NCBI GenBank assembly: GCA_032717465.1
Contig: CM064690.1
Span: 11,371,093-11,435,092, forward strand
DNA length: 64,000 nt
DNA from: Coenobita brevimanus
Taxonomy: Eukaryota > Arthropoda > Malacostraca > Decapoda > Coenobitidae
Direction of reading: 5' to 3'
Below are positions 23,361 to 35,288 of the stretch, piece by piece (position 1 is the first letter of the stretch; every line of letters begins with the position of its first letter). The translations under genes were made by a program, and so were the position numbers. The notes beneath the pieces are model-generated. The model was not told where the DNA came from and did not search any database. It worked only from the letters and a program-made list of their open reading frames with translations.

Positions 23361-25793
23361 TTAGCAAGCAATGAAGTTCTGAAAATACTTCTGCACTTTG
23401 CTTTTCCGCTTGTTCAGCTGACTCTCTTCACATTGTAGCATCCAGCAGTAGTCGCCCATCATACTGGGACTGAATCGGCCTTGATACCTGCTCTCCATTA
23501 TAGCAATGTCTTGCTGAAACATTTCACCATGCTGTAACGTGTCTCCGAGGCTGTCTGGCAAGAAATCGAGGTGGGAGTGAAAGAAATGAATCTTCAAGGA
23601 CATCTGCAAGCCCAGAGCTCCATAACTCTGTAACATGCCTGGCACAATTTCTTTATAGTTGTCTGCACAATGGTTTCCAAGGTAGTTCTGTTAGGCATTC
23701 ACGAATGATTCTCATGCGTCCCTCTCCAGTGGGTTTAACCCCCCCCCCCGTCCTGACCGATTTTCCACCACTGACTCTCCCCAATCCTGACCAATTTTGG
23801 AAAAAAAAAGTTTTGGGCTGAAACCTCTGTGTTTGGTGAGAAACATCGAAAATTCATAGAGAAATCGCTCACCTGAGGTTTAAAATACTCAATACAGGTA
23901 GCAATACTCCTTACCTTACTGGGTTTTTATCAGGCTGGCTCCAAAGAAAACGAGTTCTATGGGAGGGTAACTATTCCACAACACTCATAAACGGTATTTA
24001 TTTATTTATTTGGTATGATTATATATGTAGTATGAGAGGATATTGGTTTTCAAACAGTAATATTGGCAATATAAGCATTGTTTCACTCACTAACACATCA
24101 ACATACCTGACCTTTTTTTGCGACATTACCTGATCATTATTTCTGACTGTTTCTTCCTCTAATGCTACTTAAACTTTGTCCTCCACATTGTCATCAATTG
24201 GGGAATCACTCTGGCCCTGAATGTCTTTATTGGCCAGGTCACTGGTAACAGGTGAATTGCCGAGACAATGGCGTGCAGGGGGGAGGAGGTCATGCGAGGT
24301 AAGGCATTGTCCCTGCCTGGCATTTTGTACAGGACGGTGTCCTGAGTATACATATCAAAAATCACGTGCAAAAATTGAAAATTGTGCAAATTATGAACCT
24401 TGCAATTGCGCGACGTATTGGTATGTCGATGGGTCTAGCTGTGACAAAACATTGCGACATACTCATACGTCGATGGGATGCCTCAGGTTAATGCCTTGAT
24501 GAGGTCACCATCATTAACCAGCATGCAGATCTGAGGACCATTCAAGACCCCTGCTTTCAACTTGGCTTCGGATACCACTCCACCGAGCTTCATGAACAAC
24601 TATTGAAGCCCAGTACCCGTTTGATCCATGGCTTTTACAAATTTTTTCGCCAAGCCCAGCTTGAGATGCACTGGAGGCAAGAATATGTTTTCTGGATCCA
24701 CAAGGGGTTTGTGAAGACAGTTGAACCTTCCGGGTGCATCTTTTGGTCTTGCCAGCCATTCTTTTCTTACATAGTGCTCGGCACTAACTCTACTGTTCCA
24801 CAGGCAGAGAAAGCACTTGTGCTTTGTGTAACCGCTCTGAAGGCTGAGAAGTAGACTGATCACTTTGAGGTCCCAGCATATTTTCCACTGATGCTTCTCA
24901 TACTTGATAATGGAAAGCACAATCTTCATTGTTTCATAGCTCTCAGTCATGTTCTCTGCTTGTGCTATTGGCACGGATGGAAGCCGATTCCTGTTGTGTA
25001 TGAGGACTGCTTTCAGAGTGTCTTTCCTGAATCTATAAACAGCCTCCAATAATCCAGCTTGTATGGATCAGACTTGCAGAGTTGTTGCATGAGAGACACT
25101 GTCATCGCAGTAACAATAGTTGTTTGTCCTTTTGAAAAATGCAAACAGTTGTCTATGCCAGTGACGTGCCGTAGTGATGCGTACTCCATCTTCCAGCAGG
25201 TTATGCTGCTTCAGTTGTGATCCCAGGAGCTCTGCCTTTTCTTTAGACAAATCAAGGTCCCTTATGAGATCATGAAGGGCTCCCTGGTTGAATGGTTTGG
25301 GACCACTGTTTCCTGAGTTGTCCTGGTAGTCATCATCCATAGGGCTATGACTGGAATCAGATTCGATGCTTGGCTCATGTTCAGCAGGTGGGTTTGGAAC
25401 TGGTAGTTCTGCACTGTGTGGCACTGGTCAGATTGCAGAAGCGATATTGGGGTACTGTACTGTGGCTCGTGTCTTGACAGTTATTCCTTTGATGTTGCTG
25501 TGGTCTTTGGGCTCTAGCCACTCCATTGGTATAGCGAATGGCAAACCCGAACTTCGTTTTCCATGCATTTATTCACTCAAGTGATTGACACAGGACCTAC
25601 ACGCTCTGTGAGGCGCCCATTTCTTGTCTTGGTCTCTAAGTGGACATTTGAAGTAGCCTTTGCAGTTTGCTCGAACAGCCTTCATGATGGGTTTCTTGAA
25701 GCTTTCCAGGGTGAATGCTCCACAAATGTAACAAAAACGGTCAGGATCGTTTACACATTTGCAGCGTTCCATCTTTCACCACTGTCAAAGTGA
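23361..25793 (-). pseudogene. Decayed multicopy hypothetical gene (RYQGRF/DYCW family), split by a TTAA element
   Basis: Read from 25793 downwards, a nearly colinear protein can be followed: CVNDPDRFCYICGAFTL (about 25750), DQDKKWAPHRACRSCVNHL (25600), a linker, KPFNQGALHDLIRDLDLSKE (25280), AELLGSQLKQHNLLEDGVRI, YRFRKDTLKAVLIHNRNRLP (25020), SVPIAQAENMTESYETMKIV, HQWKICWDLKVISLLL, GYTKHKCFLCLWNSR, PLVDPENIFLPPVHLKLGLA and KKFVKAMDQTG (24615). A 757-bp TTAA element then intervenes, after which MSLKIHFFHSHLDFLPDSLG and MESRYQGRFSPSMMGDYCWM close the protein near 23361. It contains Cys-rich putative zinc-binding segments and His pairs. I recall this family as widespread in crustacean, hemipteran and cnidarian genomes, probably mobile-element derived. 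Function unknown. Several frameshifts. Confidence 0.6.
23735..24491 (-). mobile_element. TTAA element, family C, copy 1 (C1, 757 bp)
   Basis: TTAA at 23735-23738 and 24488-24491. Two palindrome-type motifs near the right end: CGACGTATTGGTATGTCG (about 24410-24427) and CGACATACTCATACGTCG (about 24454-24471). The more intact copy at 55094-55861 has a perfect version. The body shares GGTGAGAAACATCGAAAATT and GAAAACGAGTTCTATGGGAG with that copy. A minus-strand frame (24165-24389, YKMPGRDNALPRM) matches the start of the acidic reading frame kept in C2. It interrupts the decayed hypothetical gene at 23361-25793. Confidence 0.75.
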
Positions 25794-26037
25794 TTGAGAA
25801 TTTCTGCAAGAATAGAAGTGGAAACAGTATAGGTAACCTGCAACAAAATACAAATTTCATCGACGGAACTAAACAAACAAATGTATGAGTCACATCCTGT
25901 GAGCAAGATACACCGATAAACTGGTTTTCAAGAACCGGACCTGATACATACTGATGCCATATTCGAGTTCAGCACCTTCGATTACCCTAGAATCAGTCCA
26001 TTTCAATTCAGAACCATGAAGTAATTTTATTTTTGTT

Positions 26038-26435
26038 GACCAGGATAGGTGTCCTCCATTCATAAGGACTCTGTAACAATTGGTCTTGAACAATCGTAGG
26101 TTGAAGTCTGGGAGTAAACAACTCTGGGGAAGCGAGTTCCAAAGAGAGGCAGTTAGGGGAATAAAATTCTGGTAGGCAGAATGGCAGTGTGACAGTCCTG
26201 TTATGAAAGCTCAACAGTGAAAAAGTTGGAGGAATGGCCACGAATGTCGCAGAAATGAAGAAATGAGTCAGACAGTGGTTCTTGGAATCTCGATTGGGCG
26301 TCACAGGGAGAGAGGTGGATGGTGGGGGCTTTGATGTCCCCCCCTCCCCCCCAGCAGGGACTCCGAGGTTTGGTGTTGCGATGCCATATTTAAAAAGGCT
26401 TTGGTTAGGAAGTGCAGTGTGTAATATGCATGTAG
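26038..26435 (-). pseudogene. LINE 3' fragment (Jockey-like C-terminus), copy 1
   Basis: On the minus strand the sequence around 26230-26050 matches the tail of the neighbouring LINE fragment at 26695: TGGAACTCGCTTCCC-type Ser/Leu/Pro coding (LASPELFT in a shifted frame) and the shared 3' end ATTCATAAGGACTCTGTAAC on the plus strand. It is frameshifted and short. It lies 5' to 3' in the same orientation as copy 2, with a microsatellite between them. Confidence 0.5.
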
Positions 26436-26466
26436 TTTGGTAATAAGAGTTACAGGAACTTGCAAT

Positions 26467-26616
<150 letters not shown>

Positions 26617-26689
26617 AGAAATCCTTTTTTTTAAATAACAGAACAAAGGAAGGAAAAACAAATGAATAAAAAAAAAACTAATCCATACA

Positions 26690-27345
26690 CAAGATTACTG
26701 GTGTCCTCTGTTCATAAAATATCTGTAACAGTTAGACTTGAACAGCGTTAAGTTGAAGTTTTGACGAAAACAACTGGGGAAGCGAGTTCCAGAGAGATGC
26801 AGTTCGAGGAACGAAAGAATTCTGATAGGAAGAAGTTCTGCTACATGGCTGAGTGACATTCCAGTCATCAGCGCTACCAGATGCCCGTGTAGCACGAGGG
26901 AAGGCATGGAGAGGTGGCACAATGGACGCAACTTCGTCTGAGCATTTGCTACAAAAATATCTGTACAATAATGCAAGGGAGGCAACATTCCTTCTTACTT
27001 GTAGGGGAGGTTGTTTATTTGTAATGGCAGGGTTATTAATAATTATAAAAGCTTTGTTCTGAATTTTGTCTAGTTGCTTTAATGCAACCTCTCCACATCC
27101 ATTCCACAAGGGTGAACAATATTCAAGCTCAGAGCGCACATGACTTATGAATTATAGCTAACTGCTCGTCAATGAAGAAGTTACAGACTCCGTACAATAA
27201 TCCAAGTTTCTTTGAGGCGGTTTTAGCAAATGATCTGACATGAAATGTCCAGCTGAGGGCATTGTTAAGTGAGACACCGAGAATTTCAATACTTTTGGAG
27301 ATGGGCATATTTGTAGCATTGAAGGTTCGTTCGTTCGTTTACAGA
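26690..27345 (-). pseudogene. LINE 3' fragment (Jockey-like C-terminus), copy 2
   Basis: Minus-strand frame 27139-26732: LRSELEYCSPLWNGCGEVAL, KQLDKIQNKAFIIINNPAIT, VRRNVASLALLYRYFCSKCS, VPRTASLWNSLPQLFSSKLQ. The part upstream (27345-27150) reads ILGVSLNNALSWTFHVRSFA, typical of the region after the RT catalytic block. The YCSPLW / LALLYRYF / WNSLP order is characteristic of many arthropod non-LTR elements of the I/Jockey group. The catalytic domain is absent, as in a 5'-truncated insertion. Confidence 0.7.
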
Positions 27346-27614
27346 TTCCCTGCACCTATAGTGCAGGTCGAGCCATACATTAGCCCGGTCAGTGGGGTAT
27401 GGACTGATTTAAAAATAGTTAGGGGGGAGGACAGGACCTGGGGATTGCCCAGCACGCACGCCCTGTCTCCTGATTGGCTTTGTGGTGTGTGTGGGCTTTG
27501 AAGGTAATATACGAATCTGGCAATACCGGTCTATTAGTAAACTGTATATATTTAGTTTTACTAGCATTAAATGAGACATGGTTGTTTTGTCCTCATTCAC
27601 TGATCTGGCTACTT
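27346..27614. other. Gene-free stretch
   Basis: No feature supported. Includes a repeated TTCGTTCGTTCG and a plus-strand frame with no recognisable domain. Confidence 0.35.
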
Positions 27615-27840
<226 letters not shown>

Positions 27841-28500
27841 GCAACCATTGTCGATGGCTAAAGCAGGTGATGGAAAAGATTGTTGAAGGAATAGGCTGAA
27901 AGATGCATACACGAAGGATTACGAGAAAGAGGGGAGTAAGAGAGAAGGTGTCAATGGATAGTGTGAAAAATGAAAAATGTATGTGAGCTGAAAGGAAAAG
28001 TGAGAAGAAGAAGGCTGTAAGTGAAAATCGAACAAGCATAAGTTTTGAAAGGACAAACAGTTAGATATAGACAATGGATGAAGAAGACGAAGAGACAGGT
28101 AATGACGGATGGTGGGATGACAGTGAGATCCTGCTGAGCGTTATGATCAAAGAGAAGGAGGACCCGCTGAAAGAAGGAATGATGACAAGAGATAGAGCAA
28201 AAGATGGAAAAATATGAAGGTATTGAAAGGAAGATGGAGGAAGGGTAGGAGGAGAAGGAGAGGAAAAGGAGGGGAGTGGGTGGGTGCTGGGTACTGTGAG
28301 AAAGGTCATGGATATTTCTTTCACCAGATGGACTTTGTTGTGAAGCAGTACCGCGTGAGATCAACAAGACGGTGACCGTACCCGGGAAGGCTTTGTGCCA
28401 CGGCTTTGTGCCAGGTGAACCCTCTTCTCTCTCACCCCACCCACGCTCAGACAGACATACGCAGACCGATTCTTCCTTTCTTCCATAGCTCTCTCCCCTC
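27841..28500. other. Gene-free purine-rich stretch
   Basis: Mostly GAA/AGG-rich sequence without a supported gene, ending in CT-rich sequence before the (CA)n array. Confidence 0.4.
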
Positions 28501-28502
28501 CT

Positions 28503-28505
<3 letters not shown>

Positions 28506-28565
<60 letters not shown>

Positions 28566-28605
28566 ACACACAATTAAGTAAGAACACACACACACACACA
28601 CACAC
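28506..28605. repeat. (AC)n microsatellite, two runs
   Basis: About 28 AC units (28506-28560), a short break AATTAAGTAAG, then about 10 more units to 28605. Confidence 0.95.
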
Positions 28606-28674
28606 AGGAGCCACCAAGGAGAGAAGACATGGGCCGACAGGGCTCCGTACCGAGCCAGCACGGCCAGTGGCATT

Positions 28675-28722
28675 ACCTAAATTAGTATCTTTATATGAGT
28701 CAAGCTCTGTACCAGGTTAGAC
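28675..28722 (-). mobile_element. Tiny inverted fragment of the LINE-C 3' end
   Basis: The stretch with ATGAGTCAAGCTC is the reverse complement of the 3' end of the LINE at 28820-35255 (GAGCTTGACTCAT at about 35226, then TAAAGATAC and AATTAGGTAA). It is either a heavily truncated second insertion of the same LINE or an inversion-type end. Confidence 0.55.
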
Positions 28723-28879
28723 TAAATGGTTTTTTATTATAAAAAAAAAAAATAAGAAGTTTAAACAAGACTTGTTCAAACAGAAAAGAGAACCGAGTAG
28801 CGAAAGAATGCTCTCAGTCAGCTGATTGTTTGTTTAGACTACAACTGCCCCAAGGAATGTAAGTACTCTGTGCTTTTAG

Positions 28880-29903
28880 TATTGCAAACCGGCCACATAC
28901 TTTAGTAAAGCAAATTTGGAAAAGAAAAGGGATAAAGGTAGAAAGCAGGATGATGATTTCTACCAAGAACTGGTTGAAATGGAGACTCACAATAAACTGG
29001 TAGAGCGTGTACACAGACTGGAGATGCCTTTCCAGAATGAAATTGATGAAATAAAGAAGCAGATGCACTTGGAAAGGGAAGAAATAGAAAAACTAGGAAG
29101 GGAGGTCAACAAGAAAGACACAACCATATGTGAACTAACAGTGGAAGTAAGTACACTTAGCAGGAAAATGAGTGAAATGGCAAATACAGCAGTCAACCAT
29201 GAGAGAATTATGGAAGAGTTAAAAAATGATACAGAGACAATTAGGCAAGTAAGCAGTCTGATAGACCAGAGCAGTGATATTGAGAAGATAACACAGGTGA
29301 ATGAAGCTGTGCAAAGTTACAAAAATGATGTGGAAACCACGTATGCTGAAATGGTGAAAGTAAAGAAAGACTTAGAAACAAGGGTGGAAGAAAAAAGTAT
29401 TAAGAAGGAAGTGAAAAGAATAATCCAAAACAATCCAAAGTTAGTCAGAGATTCAGTAGATATCAACAAATCTATAGTAATCACTGGTATAGAAGAAGAA
29501 GAAGTAAAAAACAAGATCTCAAGAGGCAAAAAGGAGATGGCAAATGTAACGAGCTTATTGAAAGAAGTATCAGAGGAAATCTGTAGTAAAGACATAGAGG
29601 AACACAAAAGGTTAGGGAAATACGAGAAAAAGCAAGTCAAGACCTCTAAAGGTAACTTTCCAGAGTGTAAGCACCGTGGAGGAGATACTAAAAAATGCAA
29701 AGAATCTTATGGAAAAAGAGTTCAAAAATGTATGGATAAAAAGATGCCTAACACAAGAGGAACTGGAATTACTGAAAGAGAAGAGGGAGGAAGCAAAAAC
29801 AAAAAATGAGGGAAGATCAGAAGAGGAGAAGAACACATTTTTTTTTTTTTACAAAGTAATAGGATTGCAGGTACGAAAGTGGTACATAAATAGGAGGGAA
29901 TAA
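28880..29903 (+). pseudogene. LINE-C ORF1 (coiled-coil RNA-binding-type protein)
   Basis: The frame is open from 28880 with no ATG upstream; the first in-frame Met is near 28978. About 190 residues are heavily charged with heptad spacing (HRLEMPFQNEIDEIKKQMHL; EKLGREVNKKDTTICELTVE), predicting a long coiled coil. Then comes a region like the RRM-type part of LINE ORF1 proteins (SIVITGIEEEEV, then EEHKRLGKYE). A frameshift near 29655 moves the rest to another frame (VEEILKNAKNLMEKEFKNVW, LTQEELELLKEKREEAKTKN), ending at about 29903. Known ORF1 proteins of this kind bind element RNA as trimers; that role is inferred here. The copy is broken. Confidence 0.6.
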
Positions 29904-30340
29904 AAAGGAGGAACGTAGTAGAATCAAGTCATGACAAGTATATAAACAAGATGATAAAGTTGATGTACTCAAATGTGGATGGAATGATATCTAAATTATT
30001 AGAGATGGATGATTATGTCAGAGAAAATGAACCACATATAATATGCCTAACTAAAACAAAATTAACACCAAGGATATCAAATGACATACTAACTTTGAGG
30101 AATATAATATATGGAGAAGAGATAGAAACTAAAAAAAAAGGAGGAATTATAATATTAACTAAGAAAAATCTAAAAGTCAATGAAATAAAACTAGATATAC
30201 CCTCACAAGTAGAACTGATTGCAGTCGTGATCAACACATCTGAAGGGAAAGTGATTGTAGCCAATTTGTACATGCCATCCAGATCAGACACATGGGAAAG
30301 AGACGAATATGAGGACCTGGCAGAGAGTACAATTCAGAGT

Positions 30341-32114
30341 TTAACCCCTTAACCGCGGGGCGTCACTTTTGTGATGCTTGGGAGCAAGGGATCATACCAC
30401 GGGGCATCGCTTTTGTGATTCTGTGTTATTTTGAATTCATCCGGGCTTCCAAGTGGGGGCTTGTATCATCTATCAGTACTGCCAATGTCCAACACTAGTC
30501 AGCACTCCTAATCTCATCTGTACTCCTATCCATTGTTGACATTTTAGCCATTTCTCCCCATTCTTGACTCCCCTCCCTACCCCCCCTCCATTACTCTATC
30601 CTCTCGCCTGCCCGGCCGTGCTACGCTAAGTAAATCTTCCCTGGAATTTTTCACTGATTTCATCCATTGAAATAAGTCCTTTGCCCTATTCTTATACCAA
30701 ATAATATATACAAGAAAGAAATAAGGTAAGTGAGAGTGCCATACACCTGAAATTGGCTAATTATCACCTGACAACACCTCACATGCACTCGTTCGCTAAT
30801 TTTCGCTGTTTTTTTCCCCCTTGAAATATGCTGTATAATCTATTTTCGTAATAAATATACATGTAAGGAGGGAAGGGAGAAGCCTAAGTGATATTTACAT
30901 TCACCTGGAACTACCTAATTTATAATGTATTGTCTAGATTTCCTGCCAATCATTTCAGTGCTATACATAGCTGTTTCAAGAGCGAATATTGGTAGCACTG
31001 AATATCCCCTAAGTAGACCTCTACCCCGGCCCTCCGTTATCAGTTTACTCTCATCTTCCGAAGTAGAGGTACGTCTGTTTCTTCTTGCTGACTTCAGGGA
31101 CTTTTTCACCCCCATGCAAAGGGCCCCCCTACTATACCTCGTGTGGAAAGAGGTAAAGGGCTGACAATTGATAAAAGAGTGACTACGATCTTTCTATTGA
31201 GTAAAACAGTGCAAGTGGAATTGTAAATAATGTGTAAATAATGTGTAAACAGCAAGTGAAAGTAATGAATGTAAATATACGTGAACAATGGAAAATAGTT
31301 CTATAAGTTACTTCAAGTGACAGTGCATAACACAGTGTAAATAAAATAGAAATGTAAATAACGTAAATAAAACAGAGAACGTAAATAGAAATGTCAATGA
31401 GTAGTATTATAAGAATACGAGTATATACTCTAGGAGTAATGAAAGTGAAAGTTTCACTCTAGCATGTCTGAATACTATGAGTTATGAGAGTGAAGATGAA
31501 AGTGACATTCACACTCAATGCTAGTATACAGGACGAGAAAGTGAATGTTACGTATTTTACTGAAAGAAATTGAATCCCTACAGTGACAATAAACTAATAC
31601 TACTGAAGGAAACTTATGGATAAAGACTGTAGATATATATAAGTGTTATATAGTAATAGAAATATAAAGTGTGAGGGGTTTTATGAATAATAAATGACAG
31701 AGTACCAAGAGCAATCTAGCGTAAGTGCGACGGTCAGACGCGCTCGTAATTTTCATTGCTTTCACAGTGGGTTTTTTTTTAGAGTATGGATCCGAAACTA
31801 CTTGAAAATGATAGAGTAGTGTTTATAGTGTTAATATCTGGCTGTGGTAATCATATTACGGGTTGTCGGGAAGTGTAACGTGGAGACTTCGTTACCCAAC
31901 TTCAGAGGTCTCCACAAGTCCTACGGCAACTGACGAAGGCTCAACAAACATTCCAGGAGAAAGCTGAAGGTATGTGCCATAAGCGTATGTAATTTTAATA
32001 TTCTAGGACTAATAACTGATTTTTGGCAAATATTTTTTGAGAGTCTGTCGGAGCCCGAATAACCCCGCGGCACACGCAAAACATCGGTAAACATGCCCGC
32101 GGTGTAGGGGTTAA
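30341..32114 (+). mobile_element. TTAA element, family A, copy 1 (A1, 1774 bp), inside LINE-C
   Basis: Flanked by TTAA (30341-30344, 32111-32114). Terminal inverted repeats are CCCCTTAACCGCGGG (left) and CCCCTACACCGCGGG (right, read inward). Near the left end are two motifs of palindromic type, each after C-G-C/A-C-GGGG: GCGTCACTTTTGTGATGC-like and GCATCGCTTTTGTGATTC, about 44 bp apart. The minus strand holds a 66-codon frame (31115-30915) starting MGVKKSLKSARRNRRTSTSE and including EGRGRGLLRG, possibly a leftover N-terminal exon. Copy 2 lies inverted at 41191-42980. Confidence 0.8.
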
Positions 32115-33142
32115 GAGCATTACTACATAAAATGGAAGAGAAATCGGAGAGAATTATACTAACTGGAGATTATAATACAAATATAAATTGGAAAACTCTA
32201 GATATAATAAGCCAAGAAAGCTGTTGGGACCAAAAGCTCCTGGATCTCGTCCAAGAGTTTTTCCTAATGAACATGTGAGGGAAACCACCAGAAAAAGAGG
32301 ACTCGATGTACCTTCAATGCTAGATCTCATATTTACTGGGCAAGAAAATGATATTGACAGTTTAATATATCACCCTCCACTCGGCAAAAGCGACCATGCA
32401 GTACTAAAGTGCAACTTCAGGATAACATATGACATAGTTAACAGCAATGAAAGTTACAAAAAGAGACTAAACTATAAAAAGGGAAATTATCATGACCTAA
32501 AGAAGTATTTCTTAGAAGTTGATTGGGAAAATGAGCTTAGAGGACAAGCTTTAAATGCTGTATATAAAAAATTCTGTGAATTTTATGAAATAGGAGTCCA
32601 GAAATACATCCCACAGCACAAAGAAGCAGATAAGAAAATACAGAAATGGTTCAATACAGAATGTAAAAAATCAAAAGAAAGAAGAGATTTGTTATGGAAT
32701 AGATACAGAAGACACAATAGTGAAAGGGCATATAATAATTACAAACAGGCAAGAAACGATTATACAAGAATAAGGAGGGAAGCCCAAAAACAGTTTTGAG
32801 GAGGATATCATAAATAAAAGTAGTGATCAACCGAAGCTATTTTACAGCTACATCAGAAGCAAAACCAAAGTAAAAGATACAATACAATCCATTACGGACA
32901 AGGGAAACACCTATACACAAGAGAAAGATATTTGTGAAGCACTAAATAAGAATTTCCAATCAGTTTTTACAGAAGAAAAAAATTTTGAGAGGGACTATGT
33001 GGAACATGCATGCCCACACATACTACCAGATATACAAATATCAGATAAAGTAATACAGGAGGGGTTAAGTAAATTAGACAGAAGAAAAGCAAATGGTCCT
33101 GATGAAATTTCATGTTGGGTGCTACGAGAATGTGCAAAGGAG

Positions 33143-33817
33143 TTAACCCTTTAACCGCGGGTGTCATTCCAGAATGACATTGCAAAAACTGGACCAAACC
33201 GCGGTTGTCATTCTGGAATGTTTGTGAATATTTTGAATACCGCGCGTTTTTTCCGCACGCCAATTGTTTCAAGGGAGAGTAGCTATTAAGTTCTTTTACT
33301 CCAGCCATCCCCCACCTCCCTCCTCCCACCCCCCGGGCCCCCACCTCCCACCCCCCGGGCCCCCCACCCCACCCCTGACCAAACACGCATCAGTATCTGT
33401 CCAGCTTTGTGAGTGACAACACTGCTGATGTGGCAGTGAAGTGCGGGCAATTACAGTGCCTTTATCTGCCTCAGTGAACACAGAGTGGGTGTTTATCATA
33501 TGTGCAGTGTTCATATATGTTTACAGTATTATTATCAGAATGAGGTTGGCATTTGGTAATGGTGTGTGAGCAAAAAATAGTGATTTTAGATCGCTCACTT
33601 CTAATGGCACTGCCCATCCAGTGATAGTCAACGAAATCATGAAACCTACATCATTGCAAAGCCGAAGGTTAGTACTTTCTAATGGTACCTTATTTTTCGC
33701 TCTAGATTTATTCTGTGCAGAGTTATAAAGGTTTAAAGTTTGTTTACATTTTGGCTGGAACCCCCGCGGGGGGGGGGGGCAGTCGGGTCAAAACAATGCC
33801 CGTGGTTAAAGGGTTAA
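33143..33817 (+). mobile_element. TTAA element, family B, short copy (B1, 675 bp), inside LINE-C
   Basis: TTAA at 33143-33146 and 33814-33817. Terminal inverted repeats CCCTTTAACCGCGGG and CCCTTTAACCACGGG. The near-left palindrome TGTCATTCCAGAATGACA is perfect (8-bp arms, 2-bp centre), followed about 45 bp on by a decayed second copy GTCATTCTGGAATG. It shares both ends and one internal block with the 1486-bp copy at 59380-60865 and lacks the extra internal repeats of that copy. Confidence 0.8.
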
Positions 33818-35265
33818 GTAAACCATTATTTTTAATTTTCAAGAACTCCTTGAGTCAAGGTAAACTACCTGATATTTGGAAGAAAGCAAATATTGTCCCC
33901 ATATTCAAGAAAGGGAATAGACAAAATCCACTCAACTACCGACCAGTATCACTGACCAGTGTTGTTAGCAAGGTATTAGAAACGCTTATAAGAAAAGCAT
34001 GGGTAAATCATCTAGAAGAACACAATATGATAACAGAAAGACAGTTTGGTTTCAGAAAAGGAAAATCATTGTTACTAATCTGTTGAGCTACTATGACAGA
34101 GTAACAGACACAATACAGGAAAGAGAAGGATGGTTGGACAGTATCTATTTAGATTTCAAGAAAGCATTTGACACAGTACCACACCAAAGACTTTTATGGA
34201 AACTGTACCATCAAAGAGGAATTCGAGGCAAACTGTTTTGTTGGATGCAAGATTTTCTCATAAAAAGAAAAATGAGAACAGTACTAAGGGGAAACTATTC
34301 ATCATGGAAAGAAGTGACTAGTGGAGTACCACAAGGCTCAGTGCTGGCACCAATCATGTTTTTAGTGTATATAAATGATATAGACAGTAACACTGGAAAT
34401 GAAAGCTATCTAAATATGTTTGCAGATTATGCAAAAATACAAAGGAGAATTACTAACACAGACTCTTGTAAAGAGCTACAAGAAGAATTAAATAAACTTC
34501 ATGAATGGAGTAATACATGGCAAGTGGAATTCAATGTGGACAAGTGTCATGTAATCAAGTTTGGTAAAAGTGGAAAAAGACCTGATTGGGATTATACGTT
34601 AGGAAATAAAACCCTACACATCAGAAAAAGAGAAGGACCTAGGTGTGATTATTAATAACAGACTATCTCCGGCTGACCACGGCAGTGAGATGGTTCGGAA
34701 CATGTATACACTGCTTGCAAATATGAGAATAGCATTCACATACATAAATGAAGACATGCTTAGAAGGATAATAACATCATTCATCAGACCAACCCTGGAG
34801 TATGCATCAGTAGTCTGGAGTCCTCATCTCAAAAAACACATAGACAAGATTGAAAAAGTTCAAAGGGCCGCTACAAGATGGATACCAAGCTTAAGGGATC
34901 TAAGCTACGAAGAAAGACTAAATAAACTGAATCTACCAACACTACAGGAGAGAAGGAAAAGAGGTGACATGATAATGCTATATAAATGCATATCAGGGAA
35001 GGAGAAAATAGACATAAATGATTACTTAACATATGGGGAAGCATCAGCAAGAGGACAATGCAAAAAACTGCATAGGAAGAGAGGTGATAAAGACGTGAGG
35101 AAATTCAGTTTCCCAAACAGAGCAATTGATCACTGGATTGCACTACCGAATTAAATAGCGTGCCAAAACAATTCACAAATTTAAGGATATGTAGGATAAA
35201 TATGGTTTAAGACACTGGACAGTACGAGCTTGACTCATTCCTGTAAAGATACAATTAGGTAAGAA

Positions 35266-35288
35266 CACACACACACACACACACACAC
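35266..35288. repeat. (AC)n run at the LINE-C 3' end
   Basis: About 12 AC units directly after GTAAGA, where the LINE tail ends. Confidence 0.9.

Larger units (their letters stand above)
29951..35154 (+). pseudogene. LINE-C ORF2: endonuclease and reverse transcriptase, interrupted twice
   Basis: Endonuclease start LMYSNVDGMISKLLEMDDYV, then ENEPHIICLTKTKL and KKGGIIILTKK (29951-30340). After the first insertion come ILTGDYNTNINWK (32156) and the endonuclease end HPPLGKSDHAVLKC (32370). A basic linker follows, then the RT entry RKANGPDEIS (33085). After the second insertion: WKKANIVPIFKKGNRQNPLN, YRPVSLTSVVSKVLE, QFGFRKGKS, IYLDFKKAFDTVPHQRL (34140), SGVPQGSVLAPIMFLVYIND, then FADYAK at about 34420, where the usual second catalytic Asp of F-A-D-D is Tyr. 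C-terminal blocks are RPTLEYASVVWSPHLKKHID and RKRGDMIMLYK. Frameshifts near 34085 and 34650. Inactive. Confidence 0.85.
28820..35255 (+). mobile_element. LINE-C: near full-length CR1-like non-LTR element with two nested TTAA insertions
   Basis: Contains, in order, ORF1 (28880-29903), an endonuclease plus reverse-transcriptase ORF2 (29951-35154) and a 3' end with TGTAAAGATACAATTAGGTA before an (AC)n run. Two TTAA elements (30341-32114 and 33143-33817) split ORF2. Excising each at TTAA lets the protein similarity run on, apart from local shifts. Without them the element is about 4 kb. Confidence 0.8.

Noticed and set aside
28361..28720. Cys-Val or Thr-His repeat frames over (CA)n arrays, here and at 62616 and 63036
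   Set aside because: Translations of (CA)n or (CT)n simple repeats.
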